This document shows positions 52,146-62,715 of a stretch of DNA of 64,000 nucleotides, one piece after another; the stretch's first letter is position 1; the number at the start of each line of letters is the position of its first letter. A program made the position numbers and the translations under genes. The notes beneath the pieces were generated by a model. It was given only the letters and a program-made list of their open reading frames with translations, was not told where the DNA came from and ran no database searches. The DNA comes from Acetivibrio thermocellus ATCC 27405 (GTDB taxonomy: Bacteria > Bacillota > Clostridia > Acetivibrionales > Acetivibrionaceae), in NCBI RefSeq assembly GCF_000015865.1, contig NC_009012.1, forward strand, positions 930,001 through 994,000. The letters run 5' to 3'.

Positions 52146-53486
52146 TTAAGAAGCATTGGCCATTTCAACATTTTGCAAATTTGCATCAGTCATGTTTTTA
52201 ATCATCCACTCAATCAGTATGCCATAGCCTCTTGCAGGGTCATTCACCAGTACATGGGTTACAGCTCCCACCAGTTTGCCATCCTGTAAAATAGGGCTGC
52301 CTGACATTCCCTGAACAATACCTCCCGTTGCCTCAAGAAGTCTGTCATCAGTCACTCTGATAACCATTCCCTTCAAACCATTGGCGCTTTTTCTTGAAAC
52401 TTTTTCAATTTCAATACTGTATTCTTCAACTTTTTTGCCGTCTATATTGGCAAGTATGGTGGCAGGTCCCACCTTTATATCGTTTCTCAAAGCTATAGGA
52501 TATTTTACGTTCGGAAATTTATCCAACGCCGCGTCATTCAAAGTACCATATATGCCATAATGGCTGTTTTTCACTATTGTTCCAAGAACACCGCTGTCTT
52601 CTATCAATACACCTTTAAGTTCCCCGGGATTGCCTTTGGTACCTTTTTTTACGGTCAAAATATTTGATTCGACAAGCTCACCTCTTTGAACGGGCATAAT
52701 GGCTCCCGTATCAATATCGGTGATTCCGTGTCCCAAAGCCCCAAAGCCTTTAGTCACAGGGTCGTAAAATGTCAACGTTCCGATTCCTGCCGTGCTGTCT
52801 CTCACCCACATTCCGACACGGTACTTATTGTCTTCAGCCGATTTGACCGGCGTTACTTTTGTATTGTTGTAGCTGTTTCCTCTCTTATATTTTACCCATA
52901 TGTTTTCGCCCATGCTATTTTCTACTTCATTCATTAAATCATATGCAGTATCAACCTTGTTGTTGTTCACTTCAACAATAAGGTCACCGGGTTTCAGTCC
53001 GGAATCTCTGGCCGGAATCAACCTTCTTCCATCCGGGGTTTCAACATCCGACAATCCAATGACGAGTATACCGTCCACCTTTATTTTCACCCCTACTGTA
53101 TTTCCGCAAGCCACAACCTCTTTATACGGGACAACATCAACATACATGGTTTTTAAGGGAATGAGTCCCAAAAGCTTTAAGCTAAGGCTTGTTCTGCCAA
53201 GTTTGCTGGCTTTGAACATTACTTTGTTTTTGGTATCCTTATAATCATCATTATTGATTTTTATGTCTTCGCTGTCAAATATCAATATGTCATTATTATC
53301 TGATTTAAAGTTTACAAGGTTTACAAGAAGCGGGCTTTTGAATTTATAAATATATTCCTGGTTTTCAAACAATGTCAGCTGGTTTGGAAAGACGGAAATT
53401 AATCTTATATATGCTATGCTCAAAATTGCGGCACAAGCGCTAAAAAAAATTATAAGTTTTTTTTTAGCGGGTTTTATAAATTTCAA
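52146..53486 (-). CDS. spoIVB: SpoIVB peptidase
   Basis: Serine peptidase (family S55) made in the forespore that triggers processing of pro-sigma-K. The roughly 446-residue protein has an N-terminal membrane anchor (about 10-30), a PDZ domain (about 150-210: RDSGLKPGDLIVEVNNNKVDTAYDLM) and the S55 domain, with catalytic His in GFGALGHGITDIDTG and Ser in GIVQGMSGSPIL. TTG 53486 lies eight bases after GGAGG; GTG 53495 touches that SD and is unlikely. It lies between recN and spo0A. Confidence 0.95.
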   Translation of the reverse strand: MKFIKPAKKKLIIFFSACAAILSIAYIRLISVFPNQLTLFENQEYIYKFKSPLLVNLVNFKSDNNDILIFDSEDIKINNDDYKDTKNKVMFKASKLGRTSLSLKLLGLIPLKTMYVDVVPYKEVVACGNTVGVKIKVDGILVIGLSDVETPDGRRLIPARDSGLKPGDLIVEVNNNKVDTAYDLMNEVENSMGENIWVKYKRGNSYNNTKVTPVKSAEDNKYRVGMWVRDSTAGIGTLTFYDPVTKGFGALGHGITDIDTGAIMPVQRGELVESNILTVKKGTKGNPGELKGVLIEDSGVLGTIVKNSHYGIYGTLNDAALDKFPNVKYPIALRNDIKVGPATILANIDGKKVEEYSIEIEKVSRKSANGLKGMVIRVTDDRLLEATGGIVQGMSGSPILQDGKLVGAVTHVLVNDPARGYGILIEWMIKNMTDANLQNVEMANAS

Positions 53487-53678
53487 AAGGATCACCCTCC
53501 TGGTGTCTTGTTGGAAAAATAAAAAACATTATAAAAAATATCAACACAAATTGATTGTTTTCCCCTTGATTACTAACATTAAATTAACCTATAATAACTT
53601 TATTTATTCACTAAAAAACTCTGAAATAATGTAAAAAAACAGTAACCGATTTCACATAAAAGTTCGCGCAACAAAATA

Positions 53679-53713
53679 AAAAAGCCCGGGATTGTGATTC
53701 TCCCAAGCTTTTT
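53679..53713 (-). terminator. Terminator of recN
   Basis: AAAAAGCCCGGGA (53679-53691) and TCCCAAGCTTTTT (53701-53713) form a stem with an internal mismatch, followed by T-rich sequence on the minus strand, right after the recN stop. Confidence 0.75.
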
Positions 53714-53727
53714 ATCTATAGAAAAAC

Positions 53728-55440
53728 TTATTTCTTAAATTCTTTTGCTTTGTCAAGCATTTCTTCAGCATGCTTTAATGTTATGTCCGTAATACTCGCT
53801 CCACCGAGGATCCTTGCTATTTCGTCCCTCTTTCCCCTTTCATCAAGCTTTTTAACCACCGTCCTGGTATTGCCGTTTTCGGTTACCTTGTCAATATAAT
53901 AGTTATTGTCCGCCATACAGGCTATTTGTGCCAAGTGGGTTACAGATATGACCTGGTGGTTTTTCGAAATATAACAGAGCTTCTCTCCCACTTTTTGAGC
54001 CGCAACACCGCTTATTCCAATATCAATCTCGTCGAATATCATTGTGGGTATCTTGTCCACTTTTGCAAGAATTGTCTTTATTGCAAGCATCACTCTCGAC
54101 ATTTCTCCGCCGGAAGCTATCTTTGCCAAAGGTTTCAAAGGCTCTCCAGCGTTGGTGGATATCATAAACTCCACTCTGTCAAGACCGTTGTTATTGTATT
54201 TTCTTTCCCCATTCTCCGTTGAATCGTCAAAATCTATTCTCACCTTGAAACTGGTGTTTTTCTTTTCCAGGTCTTTAAGCTCCTCGCCGATTTTTTCTTC
54301 GAGAAGCTTTGACGCCTTAACCCTTTCATTGTTCATTTCCTTTGCCAGTCGGTACAGCTTCCCGTCTTCTTCCAAAAGCTCTTCATTTAACTTATTTACA
54401 ATTTCTTCATTATTTAAAATTTCATCCAGTTCCTTTTCTATTTTATCCTTGTACTCTAAGATTTCTTCCACCGAATCTCCATATTTCTTTTTAAGCCTGT
54501 ATAATACATCAAGTCTGCTTTCAATCTGCATAAGAAGGTCTGGATCATATTCCATATTATCGCGCAAATTGCGGATTTCCGAGACAATATCATCAAGTTC
54601 AATCGCAACCGCCTCAATCCTTTTTTTAAGTTCATCATATTTTGCATCAAACTCCTCTATACCGCCAAAATCCGAAGCAGCCTTGTTTATCATGTCCAGT
54701 GCGGATTCTCCGAATTTGCCTCCGCTTCCTAAAAGTTCATAGGCATTGGAAAGAGTGTTTGTAATTTTTTCAGAATTCACCAAAAGTTCTCTCTGTTTTG
54801 AAAGTTCCTCTTCTTCACCTGTCTTTAGCTTCGCCTTTTTTATTTCATCAATCTGATACTTGAGAATATCTATTTTACGCTCCCTTTCATTTTTGTCACC
54901 GGTCAGTTCCTTCAACCTGCTTTTAATCTTCCGGTATGTTTCAAGATGTTTTAAATACTCATCTTTCAAGCTTTGAAGCCTGGAAGACGCAAAAGAATCC
55001 AGAAGATCGATGTGGCTTTCGGTTCTTAAGAGGGATTGGTTGTCATGCTGTCCATGTACATCAATAAGCCTTTCTCCCAATTGTTTTAGCATTGACACCG
55101 TTGCAATTCTGCCGTTAATCCTGCAAGTATTCTTCCCTGAAGTGGTAAACTCTCTGGACACAACCAAAGTACCGTCTTCTTCCCAGTCTATTCCAAAATC
55201 CTCCAGCAAATCTTCCACCCTTTTTTTATCCACCTGAAAGACGGCTTCAACAATGGCTTTGTCCCTGCCCGTTCTTATAAGGTCTTTATACAGTCTTTGC
55301 CCTAAAATGGCATTTATTGAGTCAATTATGATGGACTTTCCCGCTCCGGTTTCGCCGGTCAGTACATTGAGCCCATCTCCCAACTCAATTTCAACCTTGT
55401 CAATTATTGCTACATTCTGAATTTCCAACCGTTGGAGCAT
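53728..55440 (-). CDS. recN: DNA repair protein RecN
   Basis: SMC-like ATPase that gathers DNA ends in double-strand break repair. The 570-residue protein has the Walker A motif GLNVLTGETGAGKSIIIDSI near residue 30, a Q-loop region (DVHGQHDNQSLL), a long coiled coil (about 150-390), the ABC signature KIASGGEMSRVMLAIK and Walker B TMIFDEIDIGISG. ATG at 55440 follows GAGGG. No LexA box was found in its short upstream spacer (argR is 55 bp away). Confidence 0.97.
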   Translation of the reverse strand: MLQRLEIQNVAIIDKVEIELGDGLNVLTGETGAGKSIIIDSINAILGQRLYKDLIRTGRDKAIVEAVFQVDKKRVEDLLEDFGIDWEEDGTLVVSREFTTSGKNTCRINGRIATVSMLKQLGERLIDVHGQHDNQSLLRTESHIDLLDSFASSRLQSLKDEYLKHLETYRKIKSRLKELTGDKNERERKIDILKYQIDEIKKAKLKTGEEEELSKQRELLVNSEKITNTLSNAYELLGSGGKFGESALDMINKAASDFGGIEEFDAKYDELKKRIEAVAIELDDIVSEIRNLRDNMEYDPDLLMQIESRLDVLYRLKKKYGDSVEEILEYKDKIEKELDEILNNEEIVNKLNEELLEEDGKLYRLAKEMNNERVKASKLLEEKIGEELKDLEKKNTSFKVRIDFDDSTENGERKYNNNGLDRVEFMISTNAGEPLKPLAKIASGGEMSRVMLAIKTILAKVDKIPTMIFDEIDIGISGVAAQKVGEKLCYISKNHQVISVTHLAQIACMADNNYYIDKVTENGNTRTVVKKLDERGKRDEIARILGGASITDITLKHAEEMLDKAKEFKK

Positions 55441-55495
55441 GCCCAACCCTCATTTCCTTAAGGATTAAAAATTTTGAAAAGAAATTGGAACTGTG

Positions 55496-55957
55496 TCATT
55501 TGTCATCGGATTTTGCAAGTTTACTTAACTTTTCAACAAATTCCTTGGCAATCTTTTCGCTTCTGCAAACAATGAGTACAGTATCATCGCCGGCTATCGA
55601 GCCCACTATCTCGGGATAGTTCATGGAATCAATTGCCGATGCCGCTGCCGGTGCCATACCCGGAAGGGTCTTTACCACCACGATATTGTTTGCATAATCA
55701 CTTGAAACATAGGATTTTGAAAATACCGTCATAAGCCTGTTGAATACGGTATTGTCAGTACTATTGAAAGGTGCGTACTTATATCTTCCGTCCTCTGTCA
55801 TTACTTTTATGAGTCTTAACTCTTTTATATCCCTTGATATTGTAGCCTGGGTAACTTCCATACCGGCTTTTTTCAGTCTGTCAGCAATCTCTTCCTGGGT
55901 CTCGATAACTTCTTTGTCGATAATCTCCAGTATCTTTGCCTGCCTGGCGTGCTTCAT
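55496..55957 (-). CDS. argR: Arginine repressor ArgR
   Basis: Hexameric arginine-responsive regulator. The 153-residue protein has an N-terminal winged HTH ([45 protein letters not shown]) and a C-terminal arginine-binding domain with [12 protein letters not shown] and [18 protein letters not shown] at 55957 starts one base after the nadK stop (TAATATG), so the two are translationally coupled. argR next to recN is conserved in Firmicutes. No ArgR targets are in the window. Confidence 0.97.
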   Translation of the reverse strand: MKHARQAKILEIIDKEVIETQEEIADRLKKAGMEVTQATISRDIKELRLIKVMTEDGRYKYAPFNSTDNTVFNRLMTVFSKSYVSSDYANNIVVVKTLPGMAPAAASAIDSMNYPEIVGSIAGDDTVLIVCRSEKIAKEFVEKLSKLAKSDDK

Positions 55958-55958
55958 A

Positions 55959-56828
55959 TTACTTCATGCTCTCTCCTCTGTCATAAATTTTACCTCTTAA
56001 CACATCGAAAAAGTTTTTTCCATTCAGCCTGACCATAGGCATCCTTATCCGGGACTTTTTTGTTATGATCACATCCCCGCCTCTTACCTCATAGCCATTC
56101 TGCCCGTCTACGGTAACCATAGCTTCATGGCTGCTGCTTTCGGCCACCACCACTTTTATCACCCTGTCGGCCGTAGTTATAAAAGATCTTGAATACAAAA
56201 GGTGCGGGCATATGGGGGTACAGATAATCAAATCCACATCCGGCTCCACCAAAGGTCCTCCCGCCGAAAGAGAATAGGCCGTAGAACCCGTCGGTGTCGA
56301 GATAATCAGCCCGTCTCCCGGATAAAGATCCATAAAGGCATCGTTAATATATGTTTTAAGATGCAAAATCCTGGATATTGCTCCCCGGGAAATAACAACA
56401 TCATTTAAGACAATATCCTCTGCAATTATTTTGCCGTCCCTTACAATAACGGTATCAAGCATCATTCTTTCGTCGACGGTAAATTTATCCTCAACCAGCC
56501 GCTTTACCGCATTTTCAATATCGTTCTTGTCGACATCCGCCAAAAAACCCAGCTTCCCAAGATTAACACCCAAAAGCGGCTTGCCTTTTACCACAGTCAT
56601 TCTGGCTGCCTTAAGAAAGGTACCGTCACCCCCAAGACATACCATGACATCGGACATATCCACTATGTTGTCCTCATTGATATTTGATTCTTTATCTCCG
56701 AGCTTTAATGCAATATCATCGCATACAATAGCCGTTCCGCCGCATTTTTTTATGCTGTCTACAAGAATCCTGGTATATTTAAGTTCTTCGTCCTTGTCTT
56801 CATTAGGTATTATTCCGATTTTCAACAT
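55959..56828 (-). CDS. nadK: NAD kinase
   Basis: Phosphorylates NAD+ to NADP+. The 289-residue protein has the GGDGT motif ([14 protein letters not shown]), [36 protein letters not shown] and the C-terminal [14 protein letters not shown] at 56828 ([11 protein letters not shown]) lies five bases after GAGGG. Upstream extension to 56861 has no family match. It is the first gene of nadK-argR-recN. Confidence 0.96.
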   Translation of the reverse strand: MLKIGIIPNEDKDEELKYTRILVDSIKKCGGTAIVCDDIALKLGDKESNINEDNIVDMSDVMVCLGGDGTFLKAARMTVVKGKPLLGVNLGKLGFLADVDKNDIENAVKRLVEDKFTVDERMMLDTVIVRDGKIIAEDIVLNDVVISRGAISRILHLKTYINDAFMDLYPGDGLIISTPTGSTAYSLSAGGPLVEPDVDLIICTPICPHLLYSRSFITTADRVIKVVVAESSSHEAMVTVDGQNGYEVRGGDVIITKKSRIRMPMVRLNGKNFFDVLRGKIYDRGESMK

Positions 56829-57180
56829 TATATCCCTCTTTGCTCTGAAAAAGTAAGCCAACCCAACATTCTAATATTTTGTATTATGGTCGTCTCCAAA
56901 TAATCCCATACATTTAATATGAAATTAAACAAGATCTTTTCGCAATAATTATATAAAATAAATTTCAAAAGCACAACATTTAACAATCTTTTAATCATAT
57001 TAATTATAATTATTTCTTTAGTTTTTTTCGATATTTAATAATAAGCGGTACAATGCTGTTTAAGCTGTACATGGCTTAATTTTCCGTATTTTAATTGTAT
57101 ATTCATCGGAGTTTTATACCTGTGTATTCAGTATACATTTTTCATGAACATTGTATGATTTTCAGGAGTTGATAACAAAT
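56829..57180. other. Divergent intergenic region, nadK / giant signalling gene
   Basis: About 350 AT-rich bases between the minus-strand nadK and the plus-strand signalling gene. It must contain both promoters. No ORF, hairpin or recognisable operator stands out. Confidence 0.5.
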
Positions 57181-60100
57181 ATGAACATCATTAACAACAG
57201 ATACAAGGTAATTACAACTATCAAGGAAGACTTGTCAAACACATTATACCTTGTTTCAGATATGATAAATGACAACAAAAAAATGGCTTTTAAAATCATC
57301 AATCCGGAACTTATATCTCCAAAAAACTTAGAACAGCTAAAGAAGGAATTTGTAACTCTTTCTTCACTGTCCCATCCCAATCTTATGCAAATTTACGGGT
57401 TTGGAACAATAAATTCCATTGACGGGAGCCTGACTTCATCCAAACAATTTTATTGCACCTATGAATATATAAAAGGTAAAAATATAATCAGCGCCGTCTC
57501 AGGCACGAGTTTTGAAAAGAAAATTGACATTATTCTCCAAATATGCAATGCACTTTATTATTTGCACAGAAGAGGATTTTTCCTCAAAAATCTTGACCAT
57601 AAAAGTGTTGTTGTAACCGAAACAGACGGCAATCTTTGCGTAAAACTGATTGGAATGCCGGGAAATGAAGAAATGGAAAAAGTAGTTTTTCGTTTAAAGA
57701 AAATATCCAATCAGTTTAAATTTCCGGAAGATTTAAAATCCTCAAATAATAACAGCAATCTTGCTGATCTCTATTCACTGGGCGTTTTAATCTTCTATAT
57801 TCTGACGGGTAAAAATCCTAACAGATGTAATTTCTTGAATATTTGGGAACAATGCAAAAACAATCCTTCCGTCTTAAAATCGGTACCGGACAACATAGAC
57901 AAAAAAAGGTTGCTGGGAATTATTTCTAAACTTACATTAACAAATCCTGAAAATCATTACAAGAGTGCATACTCTGTAATTAAAGATATTGAAAAAGTAT
58001 GCGGTATAAAAGAAACCCGTTTTCAGAAAAAATGGTTTGAAAAAATTATAACCAAAACCAAGCTGATAGGAAGAGAAGAAAACATAAACCGTTTGAATTC
58101 ATGGATAAACGATATTTCAAACAATAACTGCAGTCAAAAAATAACTTGTATAACCGGTGAAGCCGGTATTGGAAAAACAAGGCTTTTAGGTGAACTTATG
58201 TTCTCGCTGAGTCTTGAAAAAACAAGGGTATTGCATGGGGTGTCCTCTGAAAACGCGGAAAACACTTATGAACCGATAAAACAAATACTGGAGCAGTTAA
58301 TCCCTTATGCACCGGCCGAAATATTGGAAAGTTTCAAATCCGAGCTGGTAAAAATTTTGCCCGACGAAAAAAGTTTAAAAGGAGCGGTTCCGAGTCCGGC
58401 TCTGCCTGATGAAAAGGAAAAACTAAGGCTTAAGGTGAGAGTTGGAAATTTCATAGCCAATGTTTTGGAGAAAGAACTGTCTGTTTTGATATTTGACAAT
58501 GCTCAATGGATGGATGAAGCATCTTTAGAGCTTATCGACTATCTTGCCGGCTCAAAAAAGATTCCTCTTTGCATAATTCTGTCCTACCGGAAAGAGTCCA
58601 TGAACAAAAACAAGTCAGGACAAAAATACATCGAAAAATGGCTGAGCTCATCCATTGCCAACGAGATAACCTTAAGTCGTTTTGACTTTGAAGAAACTTG
58701 TGAATTTATAAAAAATGTTCTTGCAATAACAACCTCCCCTGCCGCTTTCTGTACGGAAATGTTCCGTTACACCGAAGGAAACCCGGGGTTTATAATAGAC
58801 GCTATTACGGCATTGTTCAAGGAAGGAAAGCTGTACATTGATGACAGCGGGCAGTGGAGCACTGATTTTGATGAAGATGCGGACTATTCCAGGCTCTATA
58901 TACCCCCAAGCATGCACGAAGCTGTGTGGAAGCATATCAATACTTTGGATAAGATTTCGTATGAAACTTTGGAAACAATTTCTGCTTTTAACATGCCTGT
59001 CTCTCTTGAGATAATCGAGTCAATATTGGAAGCCTCTCATAATGAGATAAAAGACATACTGGCAGAACTTATTTCCCACCAGATAATAGAACAGAGGCTT
59101 GCCGACTGGGGTTACACTTATGATTATCACTCAAAAAAAATTAAAAATGAAATCTACAAGAAAATTGAACCTTCCAGAAAAAAAGCACTTCACAAAAAGT
59201 GCGCCAAAATTTTGGAGGAAATGTATAAAGACGACAACAGAATAAACAAGGATGAGCTTATTTATCACTATATAAAAACCGGCGAAAAGCAAAAGGCACT
59301 GAACATCATTATAGAATCCGCCGACAGAATGTTAAAGCTCCACATCAATGCCCAGACCATGGTTTATCTCAAAAGAGGACGTCAGATAGCAAAAGAAATT
59401 TCTTCTGTAAAAGATACCATAAAAATCCTTTTAATGATGGGTGAACTCTACCGCAAAAAAGGAGAAAACCGTAAAGCCTTTGAATGCTACAATGAAGCTT
59501 TGAAATATGCCAGGGAACTTAATGACAAAGCAACAATTGCGAAAGTCAAGGAAATGATCGGAGCCCTGTACACAAGAAAAAATGATTTTGACCGGGCACT
59601 GCTTTTCCTCAATGACTCTTTGTCACTGTCCAAAGAAATAGGATATGTGGAAGGCTATCTTGAAGCCGTCCGCCGTATATGCTGGGTATATATATTCAAA
59701 GGAAAAAACAAAGAAGCAATAGACATGATTAACAATGTTCTTTCAGAGTACAGTGATGAAAAATACTCCCTCTATCATGCCTCGCTTTACAACGTTCTTG
59801 GTACCCACTATCTGGAGCAGTCAAATATAGACGAGGCTTTGAGATGCTACAATAAAAGTATAGAGCTTTATGAAAAAAACAATGAAAAAGTTGAAATAGC
59901 TTATCCCTTAAACAATATTGCCACTGTATTTGCCGAATTCTTAAATGATAATGCAAAAGCCCGGGAATATTTTGAAAAATCCCTTCAGATAAACCTTGCA
60001 AACAACATGGTTGAAGGGATATCCAGCTGTTACGACAACCTCGGCGAAACCTACCGGCTGGAAGACAATTACACCCAGGCTCTGGAATATTATTTTAAGT

Positions 60101-62661
60101 GTGAAGAGCAGGCAAGGGAATGCGAGCTCAATTCCCTTTTGTTCACGGTATATAAAAATATCATGCTTGCTTATCTGGAACTTTGCGAATACCAAAAATC
60201 CTATGAATATCTGCAAAAAGTAAAACAGGAAATGGAAAAAAATTCAGACCGCGGGCATGACGTTCAGATTTTCTATGAATATGCAGCAAAATATTACTTT
60301 GAAATAGGGTGTTTTGAAGAAGCAAAAAACATGGCTCAAAAAGGAATAAACACATGCAAAAAGTTATCCACCAGTGAAAGCCTGACTTTAAATTGCATTA
60401 TACTTCTTTCGGAATACTATGTCTCAAACCAAAAAGATTCAGAGCTTCTTTTCGAGGATGCTCTTACTCTGCTGAAAAGGCATAAACAAAGCTCAACTGT
60501 AAAAGAACAAAGAGACATGATTCATTTGCTTGCCGAAGCACTTATTGCTTCCGGCAACACGGAAGCTTCCCTAAGCCTTTTGGAAAAAAGCCTGGAGCTT
60601 AGCGCAACCGTAAATACAAAAAAGCTGGAAATAGAATACCTTATACTTTACGGTGCCAGCATAGGCGGGAACTGCGGAATAGAAACCATTAACAGCGGAC
60701 TAAAGTTAAACGCTGAGTACAAAAGCCTACGTTTAAAATGGAAAGGCTATAAAACAATTGGCGATATTTATTATTCCATGAAGGAAAAAAGTTTGGCCGG
60801 CATAAACTATATAAAGGCCTTGGACGCACTGTATCATCTTGTACAAAAAGTTCCTGTTGAATTTCACGGTTGCTTTTTGTATTCTCACAACCGCGAGGAG
60901 TCCAGGTTCAGGCTCCTTTCACTCAAGGCTGACGAGCTGAAAGAACAAGAATTGTCAATCGAAAAGCACATAAACAATAAAATCAACAGTGGTAAAAACA
61001 TCGTCCAACATTTCTTTGAAGGAATAAATCATGAATTCGTACTCAAAGGGGCCGAAAGCGCTATGGCGTTGGACAGCGCTCAAAGCCATGCTTCAAAAGC
61101 AATCGAAGAAAAGCTTGGGATGATAGAAAGCTTGTTTATGAAGTTTACGCCGGATTATTTAAGCAACCTCAAGATGATCCTTGAAACCGCATGCGACCTG
61201 ACATCGGCAGAGACAGGATATATACTGCGTTACAACGATAAAAACGAACTGGATGCCTTTGTTGCTTATGATAGCAACACTGAAGCCAATTATTACAGTT
61301 ACATAATCGAACGTACCAATGAAAATATTGAAGGAATATTTGCAGCTCAAAGTTTTGACAAAAAAGCAGGAAATATTGATATTTTCCTTCCCGGAAACAT
61401 CAAAGCCGTTATATGTATTCCCATATACAGCCATGAATCCGGGGACAGATATTCGTCTGTAAAACCGTCAAAAAGAAAACGCCGGGAATCAAACGATTAC
61501 AATATTAAAGGATATATTTATCTTTCAACCAAAAACGTATTCAACAGATTCTCATGGCAAACCTTCGGCATGGTTAAGCTTCTTTCAAAAATTGCGGCAC
61601 TGCAAATAGAAAATTACGACCTTAAAATAATTTCAACCACCGACAAATTGACCGGAACATATACAAGAAAATTCTTCGAAAATGCCATTGAAACACAACT
61701 TAAAAAGGCAAGCAGGGAAAAAAGCCAGATGTCAATAATTATGATTGATATCGACAAGTTTAAGAGCATAAATGACAACTATGGTCATCAAAAGGGAGAC
61801 GAGATTCTCTCAAAAGTCGGAAATATTCTGCTTAAGAATATCAGACCGACAGATATTTGCTGCAGATACGGAGGCGAGGAATTTGTAATAATACTTCCGG
61901 ATACAGGACCCTCCGAGGCCGAAGCCCTGGCTGAAAGGCTTAGAAGCACGGTGGAAAAAGCCCGCTTGATGGGACAAGGAAACAGTCTTACCATAAGTCT
62001 TGGTATATCCTGCTATCCGAAACACGGCAGCATACGCAATGAACTCATTGAAAAAGCCGACCAGGCCCTTTATCATGCAAAAGAATCGGGCCGAAACCGT
62101 TACTCTCTCTGGAATACAAAAATGAAAAAGCTGTCTAAAAGAATGGACAAACTTGCCGGCATTATATCCGGCAATGTAACCCACGATCAAAGAAATGTTC
62201 TGGCATTGCTGGAAATCGTCAGACTCTCCAACGAAACAATGCTTTTTGATGATAAAATATACCGAGTGCTTGGAACAATAATAGACACTTTCGATGCGGA
62301 ATACGGAGTTTTAATTGTCTGCCAGGAGCAAAATCCAAAAACTTTAAAGGTCTATGCAAGAAAAAGTACAGTACCGGGATGGGTTGAGGAAGAATGCTAC
62401 AACAAAAAAATCGTAGACAAAGTACTGAAACAAAAAGCAGGAGCTTACATGGTGGACTGGGACAATGCCAACGTAATTGATTTGCAAACCGGCGAAACCG
62501 TACTCAATTCAATATTGGTTGAACCCATATTAAGAGGAAAGGAAGTAAAAGGCGTCCTCTACCTCTCCCGCCCCATCAACCGGAAAGAATACGGCTTTAA
62601 TGAATTGAACTTCCTCAGTGCTTTGGGAAACGTTATATCCGGTATATTATCAATGCCGTAA
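57181..62661 (+). CDS. Giant signalling protein: pseudokinase - ATPase - TPR - GAF - GGDEF - GAF
   Basis: A soluble protein of 1826 residues. Residues about 8-275 have a Ser/Thr-kinase fold; the VAIK-type Lys38 remains, but HRD reads LKN (135-137) and DFG reads GMP, so it should be catalytically dead. Residues about 300-560 form an AAA16/STAND-type ATPase with GEAGIGKT (326-333) and LIFDNAQWMDE. About 700-1200 is helical TPR repeats. A GAF domain lies at about 1325-1475. The GGDEF domain has active-site GGEEF (1564-1568) and an inhibitory RxxD site RPTD (1555-1558), so it should make c-di-GMP. A second GAF lies at about 1690-1826. AGGAG precedes ATG 57181 by 12 bases. It is monocistronic. Confidence 0.88.
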   Translation: MNIINNRYKVITTIKEDLSNTLYLVSDMINDNKKMAFKIINPELISPKNLEQLKKEFVTLSSLSHPNLMQIYGFGTINSIDGSLTSSKQFYCTYEYIKGKNIISAVSGTSFEKKIDIILQICNALYYLHRRGFFLKNLDHKSVVVTETDGNLCVKLIGMPGNEEMEKVVFRLKKISNQFKFPEDLKSSNNNSNLADLYSLGVLIFYILTGKNPNRCNFLNIWEQCKNNPSVLKSVPDNIDKKRLLGIISKLTLTNPENHYKSAYSVIKDIEKVCGIKETRFQKKWFEKIITKTKLIGREENINRLNSWINDISNNNCSQKITCITGEAGIGKTRLLGELMFSLSLEKTRVLHGVSSENAENTYEPIKQILEQLIPYAPAEILESFKSELVKILPDEKSLKGAVPSPALPDEKEKLRLKVRVGNFIANVLEKELSVLIFDNAQWMDEASLELIDYLAGSKKIPLCIILSYRKESMNKNKSGQKYIEKWLSSSIANEITLSRFDFEETCEFIKNVLAITTSPAAFCTEMFRYTEGNPGFIIDAITALFKEGKLYIDDSGQWSTDFDEDADYSRLYIPPSMHEAVWKHINTLDKISYETLETISAFNMPVSLEIIESILEASHNEIKDILAELISHQIIEQRLADWGYTYDYHSKKIKNEIYKKIEPSRKKALHKKCAKILEEMYKDDNRINKDELIYHYIKTGEKQKALNIIIESADRMLKLHINAQTMVYLKRGRQIAKEISSVKDTIKILLMMGELYRKKGENRKAFECYNEALKYARELNDKATIAKVKEMIGALYTRKNDFDRALLFLNDSLSLSKEIGYVEGYLEAVRRICWVYIFKGKNKEAIDMINNVLSEYSDEKYSLYHASLYNVLGTHYLEQSNIDEALRCYNKSIELYEKNNEKVEIAYPLNNIATVFAEFLNDNAKAREYFEKSLQINLANNMVEGISSCYDNLGETYRLEDNYTQALEYYFKCEEQARECELNSLLFTVYKNIMLAYLELCEYQKSYEYLQKVKQEMEKNSDRGHDVQIFYEYAAKYYFEIGCFEEAKNMAQKGINTCKKLSTSESLTLNCIILLSEYYVSNQKDSELLFEDALTLLKRHKQSSTVKEQRDMIHLLAEALIASGNTEASLSLLEKSLELSATVNTKKLEIEYLILYGASIGGNCGIETINSGLKLNAEYKSLRLKWKGYKTIGDIYYSMKEKSLAGINYIKALDALYHLVQKVPVEFHGCFLYSHNREESRFRLLSLKADELKEQELSIEKHINNKINSGKNIVQHFFEGINHEFVLKGAESAMALDSAQSHASKAIEEKLGMIESLFMKFTPDYLSNLKMILETACDLTSAETGYILRYNDKNELDAFVAYDSNTEANYYSYIIERTNENIEGIFAAQSFDKKAGNIDIFLPGNIKAVICIPIYSHESGDRYSSVKPSKRKRRESNDYNIKGYIYLSTKNVFNRFSWQTFGMVKLLSKIAALQIENYDLKIISTTDKLTGTYTRKFFENAIETQLKKASREKSQMSIIMIDIDKFKSINDNYGHQKGDEILSKVGNILLKNIRPTDICCRYGGEEFVIILPDTGPSEAEALAERLRSTVEKARLMGQGNSLTISLGISCYPKHGSIRNELIEKADQALYHAKESGRNRYSLWNTKMKKLSKRMDKLAGIISGNVTHDQRNVLALLEIVRLSNETMLFDDKIYRVLGTIIDTFDAEYGVLIVCQEQNPKTLKVYARKSTVPGWVEEECYNKKIVDKVLKQKAGAYMVDWDNANVIDLQTGETVLNSILVEPILRGKEVKGVLYLSRPINRKEYGFNELNFLSALGNVISGILSMP

Positions 62662-62676
62662 ACTTTCAAACATTCC

Positions 62677-62709
62677 AGCCTCTTTTGCTTCACCCCAAAG
62701 AAGAGGCTG
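62677..62709 (+). terminator. Terminator of the giant signalling gene
   Basis: CAGCCTCTT (62677-62685) pairs with AAGAGGCTG (62701-62709), starting 15 bp after the stop codon. No strong T tract follows; a second, very stable hairpin (62716-62738) comes directly after. Confidence 0.6.
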
Positions 62710-62715
62710 AATTAT

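Noticed and set aside
54044-54742. A 232-codon plus-strand frame within recN
   Set aside because: Serine-rich antisense shadow of the recN coiled-coil region; no SD.
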